This document shows positions 12,387-24,640 of a stretch of DNA of 64,000 nucleotides, piece after piece. The DNA lies in assembly GCA_002914805.1 (NCBI GenBank), contig JXTB01000156.1, positions 586,835 to 650,834 on the forward strand. The letters run 5' to 3'. The DNA is from Parasponia andersonii. Taxonomy: Eukaryota; Streptophyta; Magnoliopsida; Rosales; Cannabaceae. A program made the position numbers and the translations under genes. How positions within the stretch are numbered: the first letter of the stretch is position 1; each line of letters starts with the position of its first letter. Under the pieces are notes generated by a model. That model had not been told where the DNA came from. It saw nothing but the letters and a program-made list of their open reading frames with translations, and ran no database searches.

Positions 12387-12398
12387 TGGTATCAGAGC
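12387..12398 (+). other. Primer-binding site, initiator tRNA-Met type
   Basis: The sequence tggtatcagagc three bases after the LTR end is the standard plant LTR-element PBS complementary to the 3' end of initiator methionine tRNA. Confidence 0.9.
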
Positions 12399-12659
12399 AA
12401 GGTTGTGAGTTCTCTTGAAATTCTAAGTATGCTCTGTGGTTGCAGCTTTGATTGATCTTCCACATTAGAAAAGAATTCTTGAGATTGAGAGTATTAGCTA
12501 TTTGTTCCAAACACACTACTATTACATATCAAATCGAAGAGCTCGACGAGACGAATACACTGCCTTAAAAATCAGCCCAATCGGAGTCCGAACGTGTCAG
12601 AACGAGTCATCGGAAGTTTGCTGCCATAAACTGAGTCAACTCACTGAGTTGAGCGGAGT

Positions 12660-12870
12660 CAGAGTCATTTGACCGAGCCGTTAGAGCTGTTGACCGAGCC
12701 GTTAGAGCTGTTGACCAAGCCATCAAAGCTGAGCCGTCAGAGCCGTTGACCAAGCCATCAAAGCCGTTTGACCGCGCCGTTGACTAAGCCGTCAGAGCCA
12801 TTGACCAACTGTTGACCAGCATTGACCATTGACCGAGCGTTGACTTTGACCGTTGACTTTGACCAGGTCG
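12660..12870 (+). repeat. Leader repeat array with many TTGAC motifs
   Basis: Between the PBS and gag lies a run of short imperfect repeats built on ttgaccgagccgt and ttgaccaagcc. About fourteen TTGAC(C/T) words occur in roughly 200 bases. TTGAC is the W-box core bound by WRKY transcription factors, but the array may simply be slippage-derived leader sequence. Confidence 0.8.
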
Positions 12871-15800
12871 ATATAAAAATCAATCTTAAGGTTTTTCGGT
12901 ATTCTGGATCTATCTGTGTAGTCGAAATTCCCAAAAACTCACTCCGTTAAGAGTTATGGCTGCCGGCAGTTTAACATCTCTTTAAGTTCCACTACTTCAA
13001 GGTAATAACTTTGATAATTGGACTATCAAAATGAAAGTCCTCCTTAGAGTACATAATGTTTGGGAAGTAGAAGAGAAAGGCTACGAAGAGCCAAGAGATG
13101 AGTCAACACTATCTTCAACACAGAAGGATAGTTTAAAAGATTCAAGAAAGAGAGACAAAAAAAGCTCTCTTCCTCATTTACCAAGCCTTAGATGACGACG
13201 GGTTTGAGAAAATCTCAAGTGCAACCTTCGCTAAGGAAGCATGGGAGAAACTTTAAATTTCATACAAGGAAGAAGAAAAGGTCAAAAAAGTCTGTCTTCA
13301 AACTCTAAGAAGAGAGTTTGATTTATTACATATGACAGAGACTGAGTCAATTTCTGACTACTTTTCCAGAGTTCTAACCATTTCCAATCAAATGAAGTGA
13401 AATTGTGAGAAACTTGAAAATGTTACGATTATAGAAAAGATTCTTCGATCGTTAGACCCAAAGTTCGAGAATATTGTTACTGTCATCGAAGAAACTAAAG
13501 ATTTGGGAGTCATGACAATAGAACAACTCTTGGGTTCTTTACAAGCTCACGAGGAAAAGAAAAAGAAGAAGCCAAATTTGAAGGAGCAGCTTCTCAAGAC
13601 ACAACTTATAGAGAAAAAAGATAGCCAATGTAGTGAAAGAAGTCAACGTGGTCGTGGTGGATGACAAGCCCGAGGACAAGGACGTGGTACAAGTCGAGGT
13701 CATGGACGAGGTTGGAATTCCAACAACCACAATTATCATATCAACAATTTCGAAAGAGGAGAAAGCTCTACAAGAGGTCGTGGTAGAGGTCGAATGAACT
13801 CAAGGCTTGAGAAGTCTCAAGTTGAATGTTTCAATTGTCACAAGTTTGGACATTATGCTAGAGAGTGTAGAGTACCCAATAGTAGAATTAAAGAGAAAGT
13901 CAATTACGTTGAAGAAAAAATGGATAAAAATAGCACCGTGCTACTAGCATATAAAGACAACAATGGAGGACAAGATAACACATGGAATCTTGATACCGGT
14001 GCTAGCAATTATATGTGTGGGCATCGATCAATGTTTATAGAGCTTGATGAATCAATCAGTGGGAGTATTTTCTTCGGTGATGATTCAAAAGTAGCGGTAA
14101 AAGGAAAAGGTAAAATTCTTATCTGCTTAAAAAATGAGGGGCATCAATTTATTTCAAATGTTTATTTTGTACCCATAATGAAAACAAACATTTTGAGTTT
14201 GGGACAACTCTTAGAGAAAGGCTATGATATTCACTTGAAAGATTATAGTCTTTCTATAAGAGATAACAATATGAACTTGATTGCCAAGGTGCCTATGTCA
14301 AGAAATAGAATGTTCTTATTGAACATTCAAAATGATATGGCAAAATATCTGAAAGCATGTTACAAGGATTCATCATGGCTATAGCATTTGAGATTCGGAC
14401 ATCTCAACTTTGGAGGACTAGAGCTACTGTCCAAGAAAGAAATAGTGAGAGGTTTGCCATGCATCAATCAACCTGATCAACTTTGTGAAGGATGCTTACT
14501 CGGGAAGCAATTCAGGAAAAACTTTTCAAAAGAGTCAAATTCAAGAGCCCAAAAGCCACTAGAGCTCATGCATACAGATGTGTGCGGTCCTATCAAACCA
14601 AGTTCTTTCGGTAAGAGCAACTACTTCTTGCTCTTTATTGATGATTTCTCAAGAAAGATTTGGGTTTATTTCTTGAAGCAAAAATCAGAAGTTTTTGAAG
14701 CTTTCAAGAAGTTCAAGGCTGCTGTAGAGAAGGAAAGCGGTCTTCAGATCAAAGCCATGAGATTTGATAGAGGAGGAGAATTCACTTCAAAAGAGTTCCA
14801 AGAATTCTGCGAAGCAAATGGAATTCGACGACCTTTAACTGTTCCAAGATCCCCTCAACAAAATGGTGTGGCAGAAAGGAAGAACCGAACCATCCTCAAC
14901 ATAGTTCGAAGCATGCTGAAAATTAAGAGATTACCCAAAGAGTTATGGGCAGAAGCTATTGCATGCACAGTTTGCTTGTCCAATCGATCTCCAATAAGAA
15001 GTGTGTGGAGAAAGACACCACAAGAAGTATGGAGCGGAAGGAAGCCTGAGATCTCTCACTTGAGAGTCTTTGGAAGCATAGCCCATGTGCATGTGCCAGA
15101 CGAACATAGAATCAAGCTTGATGATGAAAGCGAGAGGTAAATTTTCATCGGCTACGACACCAACTCTAAAGGATATAAGTTATACAATCCTAACAATAAA
15201 AAAGTAATTATCAGTCGAAATGTAATATTCGATGAAGAAGGTGAATGAGACTTTGGCTCTCAAACAAATGACTACAATTTCTTTCCACAATTTGAAGATA
15301 TGGAAACACTAGTAGAGCAAGCAAGAGAAGTACATCAAGAGGCTATTATTCCACCTTCCTCACCGACATCTTCCACTCATGAAGATTCACCTCCATCTTT
15401 CTTAACTGAGAGGCATGAAGAACGTACAAGAAGTCTTGAAGATCTATATGAGGTGACTGATAGACTTGAAAACCCCACTCTATTTTGCCTATTTGCTGAT
15501 TGTGAACCGGTGAACTTCCAAGAGGCTGTACAAGATGAAAAATGGAGAAATACGATGGATGAAGAAGTCAAAGCCATAGAGAAGAATGACACTTGTGAAA
15601 TATCCACTCTTCCTAAAGGTCATAAAGCTATCGGTGTAAAATGAGAGTACAAGATGAAGAAAAATGCCAATGGAGAGGTAGAAAGATACAAAGCAAAGCT
15701 AGTTACGAAAGGCTATAGTCAAAGAGCTGGCATTGACTACGACAAGGTATTCGCTCCTGTTGCACGATTGGAAACTATAAGACTAATTATTTCTCTTGCT

Positions 15801-16413
15801 GCTCAGAATAAATGGAAGATTCATCAGATAGATGTAAAGTCCACATTTCTAAATGGAGTTCTTGAAGAAGAGGTTTATATCCAACAACCATTGGGTTATG
15901 AGATGAAAGGGTATAAAGATAAGGTTTTGAAGCTGAAGAAGGCTCTTTACGGTCTAAAGCAAGCACCAAGAGCATGGAACAGTCGAGTTGACAAATATTT
16001 CCAAGAGAATGGATTCATTAAGTACCCTTATGAACATGCTCTCTATGTTAAAACTAAAGATGAAGATATTTTGGTCGTATGCTTGTATGTGGATGATCTC
16101 ATATTCACTGGAAGTAATCCAAGGATGTTTGACGAATTCAAGAGAGTAATGACGCATGAGTTTGAAATGACAGATATCGGACTTATGGCATATTACCTCG
16201 GCATAGAGGTCAAGCAAAAGGAAGAAGGCATTTTTATCTCCCAAGAAAGTTATACAAAGGAGATCCTGAAGAAGTTCAATATGGATGATTACAAGCCAAT
16301 AATTACACCAGTGGAGTGTGGAATAAAATTATTCAAAGATGATGAAGCAGAAAAGGTGGATCCCACACTTTTTAAGAGCCTTGTTGGATGCCTTAGGTAC
16401 TTGACATGTACAA

Positions 16414-16926
16414 NNNNNNNNNNNNNNNNNNNNNNNNNNNNNNNNNNNNNNNNNNNNNNNNNNNNNNNNNNNNNNNNNNNNNNNNNNNNNNNNNNNNNNN
16501 NNNNNNNNNNNNNNNNNNNNNNNNNNNNNNNNNNNNNNNNNNNNNNNNNNNNNNNNNNNNNNNNNNNNNNNNNNNNNNNNNNNNNNNNNNNNNNNNNNNN
16601 NNNNNNNNNNNNNNNNNNNNNNNNNNNNNNNNNNNNNNNNNNNNNNNNNNNNNNNNNNNNNNNNNNNNNNNNNNNNNNNNNNNNNNNNNNNNNNNNNNNN
16701 NNNNNNNNNNNNNNNNNNNNNNNNNNNNNNNNNNNNNNNNNNNNNNNNNNNNNNNNNNNNNNNNNNNNNNNNNNNNNNNNNNNNNNNNNNNNNNNNNNNN
16801 NNNNNNNNNNNNNNNNNNNNNNNNNNNNNNNNNNNNNNNNNNNNNNNNNNNNNNNNNNNNNNNNNNNNNNNNNNNNNNNNNNNNNNNNNNNNNNNNNNNN
16901 NNNNNNNNNNNNNNNNNNNNNNNNNN
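16414..16926. other. Assembly gap (513 N)
   Basis: A run of N falls within the Copia element between its reverse transcriptase and the 3' LTR end. Open frames reported across it are artefacts. Confidence 1.
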
Positions 16927-17024
16927 AGTGAGTGAGTGAATGAATGAGCTTGAAGAGTGAAGTTGAGAATTTTCTCTTGTAAAAGTATTTGAGTGAATAA
17001 TAAAATTTGTTTTACTTTCCAACA
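16927..17024 (+). repeat. 3' LTR of the Copia element, right part only
   Basis: It matches the last ~95 bases of the 5' LTR with about two substitutions and a GAGT/GAAT length difference, and ends at ccaaca before the aattg target duplication. Confidence 0.9.
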
Positions 17025-17537
17025 AATTGTAGTAACAAAATAATCTAATCCCTCAAATTAAACAGAAATATCGAATACAATTGCCATCCACATTTTTCTC
17101 CTTTTTTTTATTTTACTTTTCATATCATTTTTATTCGTATTCCTATTAGTTTAACTTCAAATTATCCAGCGATTTCTTCTCTCTCAACATTCTCTTAAAT
17201 CGGGCACTCAAACTAAAAAGATATCACACGGTAACTCTCTAAACTCCGCCCCAACCCCCTTTTAAACGGCCCAAGCCACTCTCACGCCGGGCCCTTGTTT
17301 TCCTCCTTTAATATGTGTTACTATACTCATACTGGTTATTTACTGACATTACTGTATATATATGCAAGCAATGTTCTTTATCAACTATCAAACATTGTAT
17401 AGCTTAATATATGGATTTCTTGCTCTGACTTGCTTCAATGATTTGGATCAAATGCTCAACTTCTGCCCCACGATGAAAGGTGCAGATATACTATAAACTC
17501 TTCCAATAACAATTCTCCTTCAGTATACACTTACACT

Positions 17538-17571
<34 letters not shown>

Positions 17572-18765
17572 TAAGTGGTGATCAGAATTGTTGTGTTTTG
17601 TTGCTAAGAAATTATAAGTGAAATTGAAAGAAAATTGGCATTAATTGTTATTTGTTTTTCATTTTCTTTCTTGGGATAAATGGAAATTTTGTTTTTTATT
17701 CTGATATTAATTTCTGTTGCTTCTTAGAATATGAATTCTTGATTTCTTTCGCAAATCTCTCTGTAACCAAAGCCGTGCACATCCAAACATGTGGGAGCAG
17801 AATGAAGAGGCTGTTCGGCCATAAAAAAATCAATGCTGGGCATCAGAGTACATCCCTTGGAACTTTCTCCTATGAAGTAAATCAATACCCTTGGACCATC
17901 TTCGGTTAGTCTGCATAGAATAAGGCATATGCATTGGATACACACTGATTAACAACAAATCATAACAGTAGTTCAAAATTTAAAGTTAAACGATTCAAAC
18001 AAGCATTGAAGTATGGGAATTGGCATTCAAAAGTATCACAATATTTTAATGTTAACACACATAATTTTTTTTTCCTCTTTGAAAAAAAAAAAAAAGAAAG
18101 AAGTACAACAGACATAAACTCACATGTCCCAACTATGTAACAAGCTTTCAGCAATTTCTAGTGGAATATGCCCCTGTGACAATCCATCTATATCACTTAT
18201 CATCTCAATTCTCAAAGATACTAGCTAGGGGAATTATTGCGAAAAATCAGCGCACAATGAGTCTTTTTCGCATTTTCTAGGTGCTCACCCAAAATGTAAG
18301 CGTAGATAATAACCAATTAACAATTGAAAACCCCTAAAGCCCCACTCTGCTTAATGAGTTCAAGAATATTACCCGAAAAAATCATCCGCGATTGTTAAAA
18401 TCTACATAGAAAGAAATTATCTTGGAGGGAAGGAGAAGGGCAGGCTTGGAGAGAATCTATTTGGAGCATGTGAGGTGATCAGGCTATGAGAAACACAGTG
18501 AGAACAAATACATCCAGAATCAAGCAATAGCGATTAATTATTTTTTATTATAGTATTATTAATTTCCACACAGAGAGAGAGAGAGAGAAAGAGAGAGGGC
18601 TACCGGTTATCAACCGGTTGTAAGTCTTGAAGTTTTAATTGACCCTGTAATTCAGCCGTTGATAATTTAGACTTATTTTTTTACAAGATCCAACGGCTGA
18701 TAGTGCCATGAAGCCGCCACCGCCCTGAGGGATTAGAATAGCATAATCAACAAATAAAGAAGAAG
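17025..18765. other. Mostly unassigned region between the two retrotransposons
   Basis: It holds a (TA)n(CA)n microsatellite at about 17539-17572, a CT/GA-rich tract near 18573-18598, the inverted repeat accggtt-atc-aaccggt at 18602-18618 and a second inverted pair cagccgttg/caacggctg around 18652-18700. The only coding candidate is the weak minus-strand one listed separately. Confidence 0.5.
17724..18203 (-). CDS. Weak two-exon candidate, unknown product
   Basis: On the minus strand an ATG at 18203 opens MISDIDGLSQGHIPLE and reaches a good donor (ATGTGAGT, exon 18124-18203). An acceptor ATGCAG precedes 17910, and the joined frame stays open to a stop at 17724-17726, giving 88 residues. Upstream (higher coordinates) is a pyrimidine-rich leader-like stretch. 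I do not recognise the protein, the codon pattern is not decisive, and the second exon could be read in another frame. It may be a remnant of a larger gene or chance. Confidence 0.22.
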
Positions 18766-18897
18766 GTATTAGTCACGGTTTAACGAACACTCTGGTTTAG
18801 GTAACAGTCCTTTAATCACCATTCCTCCCTAAATGGCTAACACAAATCATCTATGATCTTTCTCTGAACTTGCAGAAAACGAGAAACCCGTGGACAC
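18766..18897 (+). pseudogene. Degraded copy of the CTL gene 5' end
   Basis: Blocks shared with about 4850-5070, in order: ggtatt, cactctggttta, ggt-aac, a ccataaacgactaacaca-like stretch, ctctga(g/a)ct, then gcag...aaaacgagaaaccc (aaaaacgacaaaccc in CTL codons 5-10), then gacacgt. Several short deletions separate the blocks and the ATG is missing. Similarity ends where the older Copia LTR begins, so the rest of this copy was probably lost on that side. The match is short and rests on eye alignment only. Confidence 0.5.
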
Positions 18898-19030
18898 GTT
18901 AACCAATTTCTTGAGCTTATAATTAGAGCACTTAATTTGTCTTACTTAATTAGATAGCCCTAATATATATATATATATAACTAATATAAAAATATATGGC
19001 CCAGTTTAGTTATACACGTATAATCCAACA
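18898..19030 (-). repeat. Truncated 3' LTR of the older Copia element
   Basis: It matches the outer end of the 24641-25134 LTR (ttataattaga, cacttaat, tatggccca, ttatacacgtataa(t/c)ccaaca) with many differences. About 360 bases of LTR are missing on the left. Confidence 0.75.
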
Positions 19031-22000
19031 ATCTTCCACTTGGGTTATTTGGGTTTTTCCTAAAATAATTATATAATAAAAATTTGAGTGTGCACTTTAT
19101 TATTATCTGTTAAAAAATTGCTCCTTAAGACAATCTGAACTATCTGGTATATTAACATGAAACCAATGCAGTCTTCATTATACTTAGGTAGGCAACTAAA
19201 CCCATCAATGATTACCAAATCAATACACGTACACAAAAAGTGATCTTACATTCCTATTTCCATTTAGTCCTACTGTATGATTCCAATGAATCAACCTTAG
19301 CCTTTCACTTTATGCAAAACCGTAACTTTATGCAAAACAACAGATAAAAAGAAAATAAAATATAAATTCAGAGTATAAGAGAAAACCATCACTTTATTAA
19401 TATCAAATAATAAATGTGTCTATCATAAAAGAACTTATAAAATCTAACTCTTACTAATTTTGAACATCTTTAAATAATACAATATCCATATGAGCAGTGT
19501 GCTCATAAAACACCTTAGGCATTAGATCTTTGGTAAGCAAATCTGCCAACATGGAGTTAGTACCGATATGTTCTATAGATATTAGGTGACTCTGAACTCT
19601 TTCTTTAATAATTAGAAACTTAATGTCTATGTGCTTAGACTTTGACAAGCTTCTATTGTTATTAGAATACAGAACCATGGCTCTATTATCAGAATAAATC
19701 TTCAATGGCCTTTCAATGTCATCGACAATTCGCAGCTCAGTGATAAAATTTCGCAGTCATATCCCTTGATTCGATGCCTCATGAAAAGCTATAAACTCTA
19801 CCTCTACAATGGAAGAAGCTGTGAGCATCTGCTTAACACTTTTCCATATACAGCTCTTCTAGCAAGCAGGTAAATATAGCCTGAAGAAAATCTCTTACTA
19901 TCAAGGCATCCAGCAAAATCAGAGTCGGAATACCCCACGATCTCCAAATGATCAGATTTTCGATAAATGAGTATTCAATTTTTATTCTCTGTAAATATCG
20001 TATAACCCTCTTTGCTACTATCCAATGATCTATACCAAAATTGCTTAAATATCTGCCTAACACTTTAACTATGTACGCTATATCTAGACATGTACACATC
20101 TAAGTATACATCAGACTCATAACTGCAAATGCATAAAGGATCTTTTGTATTCTTTTAGCTTTGAACTTATTCTTGGGGTATTGAATGAGACTAAATTTAT
20201 CACTCTTAGCAATGAGTATATCTCTTAGGGCACATTCGTTCATGCCAAATTTATTAAGCACCTTTTTGATATAGCTCTTTTTTGATAACCCAAGAATGCC
20301 CTGAGAGTGATCTCAGTGTATTTTAATCCCTAATATAAAAGAAGCGTCCCCAAAATCTTGAAGCGTCCCCAAAATCTTTCATCTCAAATTTATTTGATAG
20401 AATTCTCTTGGTTTCGTACAATAAGCCTATATCGTTGCTTGCTGAAAATATGTCATCGACATATAAGACCAGGAAGATATATTTGCTCCCACTGAATTTA
20501 TGATAAATGCATCTATCTATTGGATTTTCCTCAAAACTAAATGAGGAAATAACTTGATGGAATTTATGATATCATTGATGGGATGCTTGTTTGAGACCAT
20601 AAATAGATTTCTTTAGTTTATAGACCATAGACTTTAGATCTCTAGTTACAAAGTTTTTTGGCTGTATCATATAAATCGTTTTCTTAATATCATCATTGAA
20701 AAACGTAGTCTTTATATCCATCTGATGTAGCTCTAGATCAAAATGAGCTACTAGTGCTATAATTATTCTAAAAAAGCCTTTCGAAGAAACTGGAGAGAAA
20801 GTTTCTTTATAGTCAATATCTTCTTTCTGAGTGAAACCCTTGGCAACTAAACGAGCCTTATATCTCTCGATATTGCCTTTAGAATCCCTGTTGGTTTTAA
20901 AAATCTATTTATTAGTAATGGGTTCTTTCCTGCTAGCAATTTGACGAGATCTTAAATGTCATTGTCTTTTGTGGATTTCATATCATCCTCTATGGCAACG
21001 ATCCACTATCGGGATTTTGAATTTTGTTTAACTTGAATGAAATTGATTGGATCATTTTCTACTCCCATATCAAACTCACGTTCTAAGAGATAGGCGATGT
21101 AATCATCCAGAATCGCATTTCTTCTTTCCTTATTAGATCTCCTTAATGGCACTTCCTTTTGAGGTTGTTGAAGTTGCTCTTCAGGAGCAACTTCCTCATG
21201 TGGGACAGGAAGATGCAGAATATGATCTTGAATTTTCGGATTTACTTCTTGAATAATGTCAGGAAAAGGAGCCTGATTACTTTCAATTGCAACTGTAAGA
21301 AGAAAAACGAATTTTTTCTCAAAGATAATATCTCTAACCTTATCTCCCCTTCCCCCCAACCTCAATATCCTCAAGGAATCTCATATTACCCGTCTCGAAA
21401 AAGGACCTGTTAGAAGGATTATAAAATTTGAAACCTCTGGATTTTTTAGCGTAGCCACAAAATAACATCTTATTGTTCTTGAGTCCAAGTTCTTTTCATA
21501 TGGCCTGTATAGCCTTTCCCCAACTGGATAACCCCAAATGTGCAAGAGCCTAATGTTAGGCTTCTTCTCTATCCATAGTTCATATGGGATTTTAGCTACT
21601 GATTTGCTAAGTACTCTGTTAAGTATATAAATTGCAATCTTTAGTGTTTCTCCCTAGAGTGATTCAGGTAAGAAGGAATGACTGCTCGTACTTCTTACCA
21701 TATCTTTAAGTATTTGGTTTCGTCGCTCAGCAACTTCACTCATGCTATATTTTCCTAGCATTCTGTATTATGGGACGATTCCACATTCCTTTAAGTACTA
21801 GGCAAAGGGTCCTGAACATTGTTCATCAGATCTATCATACCTACCGTAGTATTCACCACTATGATCAAATTTGACGGCTTTAATTTTCTTGTCGAGTTGA
21901 TTTTTAACTTCAGCTTTGAAAGCTTTGAATATATCTAGAAATTGAGACTTTTCATGAATTAAATATAGGTACTTATAGTGAGAGCAGTCATCTATGAATG

Positions 22001-24218
22001 TGATGAAATACTGTTGGTCATTTCAAGAAGCTGCAGGGAATGGACCGCAAATATCAGTATGTATCAGTTCTAAGATACCGGAACTCCTATTGGCAATTAA
22101 TTCAAGTGGGTCAAGAATTCCATCTGACATAAGATGTTGTATTCTCTGTTTAGAGATATATCTTAATCACTTGTGCTATAATATAGAGGAATTCTCAATG
22201 GTTTTACATTTTCTACCATGTTTCTCGACATACAAGATTTCATTAATTGAGGTAATATAATCGATCTTGTATAGGTTATCAATCAAAGTACCAGTTGTAA
22301 CAATATTGGAATTTTGAAAAAGACTAAATTTATTATTTTGAAATGAATAAGAATAACCAAATTTGTCAAAAACTAAAATGAAAATTAAATTTCATCTAAA
22401 TGACGGTACAACGAATGTCTAATCCAAATCCAAAAATAAACCGAAACCTAATTGCAACCTAAAAAGGCTGATTGCCTCTACTGTAATTGTGTTGATATTG
22501 CCTACATAGATGTATCTTTCAGCATCACTTGGCTGACGGCTCCTTAGATAACTCTACATAGACACACTTATGTGAGGAGTAGTACTGGTATCCACCCACC
22601 AAGTATGACTGAGTACAAAAGCAAAATTAATCTCAGAACAGGCAAAAGTGAGAAGTTTACCTTTCTTGACATGCCAAACGGTGTACTTAGGACATTCTTT
22701 CTTCACATGTCCTGCATTCTTACAGAAAAAACAAGCTAATTTCTCATCTTGTTTCTTTTGCACTTGATTTTGTGAAGTCCTAGATATAGCTCATTTATCT
22801 TTAGTCCTTTTTCTTTTCTTATCTTGAGAATTTATTGCTAAATGAACACTCTCTGTCTTATTTTGCTTCAATCTATCCTCTTCTTGCACACAATGAGATA
22901 TAAACTCCTTAAGAGTCTATTCTTCTTTCTAGGTGTTGTACTTCACTTTAAATTAACTAAATTGTGGTAGAAGAGATAGTAAAACTAATTACACAAGTAA
23001 GTTATCTGACAGTTCTAACTCAAGTGCCTTTAGTTTTGAAGCCAGATTGGACATCTCCATGATGTACTCCCTTATATTTATTTTACCTTATAATGCATAG
23101 CAAGCAAATTGCTCAGCATAGTACTTGTTTATGCTTTTTCATTCCTTTGGAAATGTTTCGCAATTGCATTAAAGAATGCCTTAGCATTATCAATCTCTAA
23201 CACAACTCCCCTAATGGTCTCAGATATGGAATGTTTCATGATCATAAGACTCATGCAATTAGAATATCCCCACTACTCAAAGTTCTTAATATCCGTAGAA
23301 GAACTTTCATCTGTAAAAACAACAGGTTATTTTTTCCTGAGTGCAAGATCCAGATCCATGCAACTGAGCATAATCATAACGTGCTCTTTCCACTTCTTGA
23401 AGTTTGTATCGATAAGCACATGAATTGAATTTAAATTAGCAGATATATTTGAAGCAGAAACTGAACAGAGAACAAAAAATAAAAAAATAACAGCTCACAT
23501 TAAAACATATCATAAACTAAGCATACAAAAAAAAATAAGATACACTAGTATGACATAAACATATAAGGTGGACTCCCATCACAAGATACCTAGAACAACA
23601 TCAATAAGTCTTCATTTGGGCCGACTTATCAGCTTATAAATCGTACCCTTTAGTACAGTAATCAAATATTGACAATAAATTCTGTCAGACAGTAAATCTT
23701 TCTCTAGGCCGATTTGCTATCCACATGGAAATTTAATAATCATCACATATCTATCATCGTAGGTATGTTCATTATTCGGCTAAATAATCATCTTCTTTTG
23801 GGCCGATAATTATTCGCATGAATAATAAACACATAATCATTCAAATATTTCAAAATAAATAAATCTATACAATAGAAGTTACTTTTGCCACACGTTGTTT
23901 CAACTCTTCTATTACAAAATATTTAAATAAATAGTACAAAGAAAATAATAACCAAAGTGCCCAAAATATCAAATTGAAAATTTTAATACAAAAATATTAA
24001 TGAATGACTAACTGAGACTTATTAACTCTTCAAGCTAAATAGAGTTTTCAATGGACAAAGTATGGGTCGTATTGAAGTTGGGTTGAGAAAACAAAACTGA
24101 TTAGTTTAAGTTTCAGGTTAGAACTCCATGAAGTGAGTCGAATACAACTCAATTTTACCCAAAATTGAGATCATGTGCCTTAATTAGGTCAAAAATTTAA
24201 CCTATATATTGTAGGGTC

Positions 24219-24397
24219 AGCGCTACGACGCCTGGAAATGACGTCGCAGTGCTAGCCCTAAAAAAAATTTCTCTTTCTCAGGTGATGGCGTGTGATGCCA
24301 ATATATGACGCCGCGGCACCATTGCAGTTGCAAGGTGGCACTGTAGCCGCAGTGCCAGGTGTTGTGGCTTGGCACTGCAGTGCCAAGTTTCGGCCTT
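24219..24397 (-). repeat. GC-rich palindromic leader of the older Copia element
   Basis: This short GC-rich island in AT-rich DNA contains a perfect 20-base palindrome at 24368-24387 (cttggcactgcagtgccaag) and several related arms (ggcactg, cagtgcca, gacgcc). It lies between the PBS and gag, in the position of an RNA leader. Confidence 0.65.
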
Positions 24398-24626
24398 TAG
24401 TGTTTATTACCCAATTTTAAAATCAGGTAACTCAATCTTAATGCGATTAGTCGCCCTAATATGCAAACTTTATGACCCAAAACTCAGAATTCGACCCTTA
24501 AATACTCAATATCTCAATAAAATTATGAAATATTCATCAATCATACATGTTATATCTAAACTCTAGAAAAACAAATATGTAATAGAGGCATGCATGATTA
24601 TCCTAAGCAATTTAACATGATTTCTT

Positions 24627-24638
24627 GCTCTGATACCA
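24627..24638 (-). other. Primer-binding site of the older Copia element
   Basis: The plus strand reads gctctgatacca, the complement of the tRNA-Met-type PBS tggtatcagagc, two bases from the inner end of the 5' LTR. Confidence 0.88.
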
Positions 24639-24640
24639 CT

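Larger units (their letters stand above)
11921..17024 (+). mobile_element. Ty1/Copia LTR retrotransposon, nearly full length, broken
   Basis: The element starts with a TG...CA long terminal repeat at 11921-12383 and ends with the same repeat, seen only as its last 98 bases (16927-17024) because 513 bases are unsequenced. It is flanked by a perfect 5-bp target duplication, aattg (11916-11920 and 17025-17029). A primer-binding site matching initiator tRNA-Met follows the left LTR. Domains come in Copia order: gag from about 12.95 kb with a CX2CX4HX4C zinc knuckle near 13.83 kb, protease with DTGAS near 13.99 kb, integrase at about 14.4-15.1 kb, reverse transcriptase from about 15.65 kb with YVDD. 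RNase H is expected in the gap. The coding region carries roughly five or more breaks. The visible LTR ends differ by only a few bases, so the insertion is fairly young. Confidence 0.92.

Noticed and set aside
16406-17025. Open frames running through the N run
   Set aside because: N codons cannot stop a frame; they carry no evidence.
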